Origin: Bin87 sp965220265 | Lineage (GTDB): Bacteria; Chloroflexota; Dehalococcoidia; Lucifugimonadales; UBA3495 | Direction: 5' to 3' | Length of the DNA stretch: 64,000 bases | Assembly: GCA_965220265.1 (NCBI GenBank) | Contig: CBDCPM010000001.1 | Coordinates: 1-64,000, forward strand | In this document: in pieces, positions 61,315 to 64,000 of the stretch | Position numbering within the stretch: position 1 is the stretch's first letter | How the letters are laid out: every line of letters starts with the position of its first letter | Notes under the pieces: model-generated | What the model saw: the letters and a program-made list of their open reading frames with translations, nothing else | Told to the model about the DNA's origin: nothing | Databases searched by the model: none | Translations under genes and position numbers: made by a program

Positions 61315-62016
61315 TCAGGCCGACAGTCCACTCCCTTCCCGGTGGTGCTGATCCAGCCGCCTACCAGTGATCCCCGCCAGCCGCTCGTCCACCATCATCC
61401 CCTCAGTCACGTTGTGAGCCCGCAGCTCCGCCATCTTCATCCTGAAACCGTGGCTCCCCCTAGTCGCCTTCGCACGGTTGCAGTATGGACACAACAACTG
61501 TAGGTTGCGGACCTCATCCTCACCGTCGTCGCTCAGCGCCACTATGTGGTCCGCCTCGAACCGCATGTGATGCGGTTGATGAAACCCGCACCCCGGGCAC
61601 ACGCCACGCTGCACCGCGTAGAGGCCCATCCGAACCTCTTCGGGAACATTCCGCCGGTCGGACCCGCCACGGCGCGGTCGAGGCGGCCTTTTCTCGTACA
61701 CCTCCGCCGATTCCACGTATTCCTCCAGCAGCGCCACATCCATGGGGCGGTCGGGCTCCCGGTACAGGTAGCGCCCCCGACTAACCCGGGTGATCAGCTG
61801 GGGCGACGGTTTGCTATGCCCTTGGGAGGTGCAGCCCGCCAAGTCGCTGAGTTCTCGATTGACCAAGTTGCGATCCCGCTTCGCCCCGGGGTCGAAGTCG
61901 GCTATCCCTGAGATCGCCACCAGCTCGTAGATCTCCTCGGTGGAAAGGACACGCCCCTGGTTTGCCGCCATAACCTGCACGATGTGGGGTCGCAGGTTGC
62001 TCGCTGATTTAGTCAA
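61315..62016 (-). CDS. HNH endonuclease
   Basis: A 233-residue protein with a C-terminal HNH domain: CPGCG and CPYCN form a zinc site, and EADHIVALSDDGEDEVRNLQ holds the catalytic His-Asn pattern (DHIVALSDDG...NLQLL). The N-terminal half (LRPHIVQVMAANQGRVLSTE, EIYELVAISGI) is a winged-helix-like DNA-binding region. I chose TTG 62016 as start because GGAGG precedes it by 7 bases; another TTG at 62046 is possible. It could be a restriction-type or mobile nuclease. Confidence 0.85.
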   Translation of the reverse strand: MTKSASNLRPHIVQVMAANQGRVLSTEEIYELVAISGIADFDPGAKRDRNLVNRELSDLAGCTSQGHSKPSPQLITRVSRGRYLYREPDRPMDVALLEEYVESAEVYEKRPPRPRRGGSDRRNVPEEVRMGLYAVQRGVCPGCGFHQPHHMRFEADHIVALSDDGEDEVRNLQLLCPYCNRAKATRGSHGFRMKMAELRAHNVTEGMMVDERLAGITGRRLDQHHREGSGLSA

Positions 62017-62149
62017 CTGCCAACCTCCGCTGCGGTAACCGTGCAACGCTTCAAAACTGATCTTCCAGGCCGATTATTCCATGTCACCCATACACCATAC
62101 TACTGCATCACCGTTGCAAGATTGTACTGTATTACCTCTTTACTTCATC

Positions 62150-62703
62150 ACCATTGCACCGTTGCACCAAACAATTTGCCATCCCAGGTCCCCTCTTTTT
62201 GCTGGAGCCCCCTCTGTCCCTGGTCAACTACATTTGCCGACTTGTCGTCCACTATTTTTGCCGGTTCACCTCGTCGGCCGCGCTACTCTCGCCCCTTGCT
62301 GGCCGGCGTCGGTGCGGTAGCTGCGGACGTAAAACCGCAGGATGACAGAGCGGTGCACGACCCGGTCAATCGCCGCGGCGGTGGCCATGGAGTTGGCAAA
62401 GATGCGCTCCCACTCTGAGAAAACCAGGTTGGACGTGATGCCCAGCGACCTCCGCTCGTAGCGTTCGGCGATGAGAGTGAAGATGACCTCGGACTCTTCG
62501 GTTCCCTGGGGCAGGTAGCCCAGGTCGTCCACGAGCAGGAAGTCGAAGTTGTCCAGCTTGCACAGCGGGCGAGGCACGCCCAGGTCGCGCTTGGCAGCCA
62601 AGAGCTCCTGCACCAAGCGGTAGTCCGGTGCGAAGAGGACCGAGTGGTCGGTCTCCACCAGAATTGGAATTATGGATCACCGGTAGACCATTGCACCGTT
62701 GCA
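62150..62703. repeat. 17-bp direct repeats flanking an istB fragment
   Basis: ACCATTGCACCGTTGCA occurs at 62150-62166 and 62687-62703 inside two low-complexity stretches made of variants of CATCACCGTTGCA (62104-62170 and 62678-62715). Confidence 0.55.
62266..62658 (-). pseudogene. istB fragment (Walker A half missing)
   Basis: The 130 residues cover the second half of an IstB ATPase: RLVQELLAAKRDLGVPRPL, FDFLLVDDLGYLPQGTEESE (Walker B), LIAERYERRSLGITSNLVFS and AAAIDRVVHRSVILRF. The N-terminal half with Walker A is missing. Downstream (62180-62265) IS21-type end repeats (TTTGCCGACTTGTC, TTTTTGCCGG) remain. Confidence 0.85.
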
Positions 62704-63145
62704 TCAATGCACCATAGCACCTGTCGGAGATCCAAGATCCGGAGGAAAGAGAATTTCTCCCGTGTACCGCCGCTGAATCCGCATTCGCAGGCTGGTAAGG
62801 ACATAGAACACGGCGACGATCCGCGATCCCCCAGCTGGTTTTCCGGACCCGGGGAACCTGTCCCGGGAACTGCTCGCATCTCCGGGGCTGCTTGACGTTC
62901 CGATACCACTGTTGCAGACATTGGCGGGACGCCAAAACACTTGGGAGCATCCGCCAGACCTGGAGAGGGCGACGTCCGGGTAATTACGTCGGAATCCGGG
63001 TGTGTTTCCGGGGTAAACAACTTCTCGCAGCTGCTACGACCTTGGCAGCTGCAACGTCCGTCAGAGCCCACAACAACGTCTCGGGCCAGCTTCACCAAGT
63101 CGATTCGCATGGTACGATGGCCGAGTAACGTCAGCCTGACGCCCC

Positions 63146-63254
63146 GTGTTTTGGTGTCCCGTTTAACGTGTTTTGGTGTCCCGTTTAACGTGTTTTGGTG
63201 TCCCGTTTTCGTGTTTTGGTGTCCCGTTTAACGTGTTTTGGTGTCCCGTTTTAG
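63146..63254. repeat. 22-bp tandem repeat, five copies
   Basis: Units beginning CGTGTTTTGGTGTCCCGTTT recur at 63146, 63168, 63190, 63211 and 63233; the third is one base shorter. Copies are nearly identical, differing only in the last two or three bases (AA, T or TA). Confidence 0.85.
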
Positions 63255-63519
63255 CAGCTTTACATATTGCGATTACCCTCATCCCTACTACCCTACACTC
63301 CCTACTGCCCTACCGGGGAGTAGGGAGTGGGTCGGGCGGACGCTCTTGGGGAGCGCCGCCCGACCTGGGGTTTTCCTACATCGCCGAGCGCCGGAACGCC
63401 GGCTATTGCCGGTGATTTCGCCCATCGACACAGCGGTGCGAAGCTTGCCGAATTCCAAGATTAGATCGCCCCGAAGTGTTGACAAGAACCTGAACCCGGC
63501 AATAAGTTACCCATGTTCT

Positions 63520-63533
63520 GGTAATACATTACC
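63520..63533. promoter_or_regulatory. Candidate operator palindrome
   Basis: GGTAAT-AC-ATTACC lies 31 bases before the start of the last gene. A -35-like TTGACA is at 63479-63484, but no good -10 follows at 17 bases (ATAAGT). The palindrome would overlap the transcription start region. Confidence 0.4.
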
Positions 63534-63563
63534 GGGAATATTGCCATTATGAGGGGAGATCAA

Positions 63564-63938
63564 ATGCCGACCATCGACGATCGACTGTCCGACACGGCGA
63601 TACGTTTGGGTCGCTACGAAGGCCCTGGAGGGTTCAGTGTTTGGCGCGACGATTCACCCGACGGGATCATGTTGATCGGCATTATCTGGGAAAAGTCGAC
63701 CAAGGATGGCATGAAACGAGAATCATGGGATGCCTACGGATCCGTCCACTGGCCCGCAGCGCGTATGGCCACCGGCTATGACTTGGCGTCGGCGCGTTTG
63801 CAGGCACTGGAGATGCTTGCTCGGAACGGCGTCCTGAGCACCGACGCCGACGCAAACCTCTCCGGGTGGCTCGAGTCGGGCGAGGATATGCCTGTCATGG
63901 CTTCTGCCAGGACCTTCCTGCCAGAACTGGCAATCTAG
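63564..63938 (+). CDS. Hypothetical protein
   Basis: A 124-residue protein from ATG 63564 (GGGGAG 5 bases upstream; an ATG 15 bases earlier lacks this spacing). It has a compact alpha/beta composition (FSVWRDDSPDGIMLIGIIWE; ASARLQALEMLARNGVLSTD) without membrane or signal segments. No family is recognised. Confidence 0.55.
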   Translation: MPTIDDRLSDTAIRLGRYEGPGGFSVWRDDSPDGIMLIGIIWEKSTKDGMKRESWDAYGSVHWPAARMATGYDLASARLQALEMLARNGVLSTDADANLSGWLESGEDMPVMASARTFLPELAI

Positions 63939-64000
63939 GTAATCGTAGAAAAAAGTTGGGATATGGCCGGCGCGCGTCGCCATTTCACAGTGCAGAGAGA

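Larger units (their letters stand above)
62704..63563. other. Intergenic with 22-bp tandem repeat
   Basis: About 860 bases without a supported gene. It contains the tandem repeat at 63146-63254 and a probable operator at 63520-63533. Confidence 0.5.

Noticed and set aside
63146..63254. CRISPR array
   Set aside because: Units are contiguous, 22 bases long and have no unique spacers; no cas genes are present.

Overview
The window is a GC-rich bacterial chromosome segment. The DUF5679 zinc-ribbon protein, the NurA protein, the ammonium transporter, the extracellular repeat proteins and many insertion-sequence (IS) remnants would fit a Chloroflexota (SAR202/Dehalococcoidia-like) genome. That assignment is an inference from gene style; there is no rRNA or tRNA in the window to confirm it.

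Layout, 1-6 kb: the end of an IS21 element (istA 3' end, istB), a two-gene module of a three-Cys-motif protein (DUF5131) and its partner TcmP on the minus strand, a decayed type ISP restriction-modification gene, a small coiled-coil membrane protein, and a dead IS1380 copy.

Layout, 6-20 kb: a defence island on the minus strand. In transcription order it holds a type II CBASS operon: CD-NTase, Cap2 (E1/E2-like), Cap3 (JAB/JAMM) and a TIR-SAVED effector with one in-frame TAG. Thirteen bases further on in the same direction lies a 1138-residue RecB-like nuclease/SF1 helicase. A metallopeptidase with an HELLH motif and two tandem AAA ATPases follow. A Crp/Fnr-type regulator is divergent from the CD-NTase.

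Layout, 20-44 kb: accessory DNA. It contains an istB fragment, a transglutaminase-like protein, a secreted Fn3-type protein, a two-gene HEPN module, a Tn3-type inverted-repeat cassette carrying only a resolvase, an ABC solute-binding lipoprotein, a trypsin-like protease, ISNCY/IS5/IS256/IS1380 debris, a DUF3800 protein, a membrane protein and a PH-like protein, an Abi_2 protein, an IS66 element, and a second copy of the DUF5131-TcmP module. A roughly 45-bp repeat recurs six times from 20 to 44 kb.

Layout, 44-64 kb: more housekeeping-like content: amt, several conserved hypotheticals, DUF5679, nurA, a degV fragment, a broken large serine recombinase, a 1973-residue Fn3/LRR/propeller surface protein, a histidine kinase lacking its ATPase domain, an HNH endonuclease, another istB fragment and a 22-bp tandem repeat.

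The strongest candidates for something new are the CBASS operon with a linked nuclease-helicase, the duplicated DUF5131-TcmP module, and the ATPase pair that appears to be read from a leaderless promoter.
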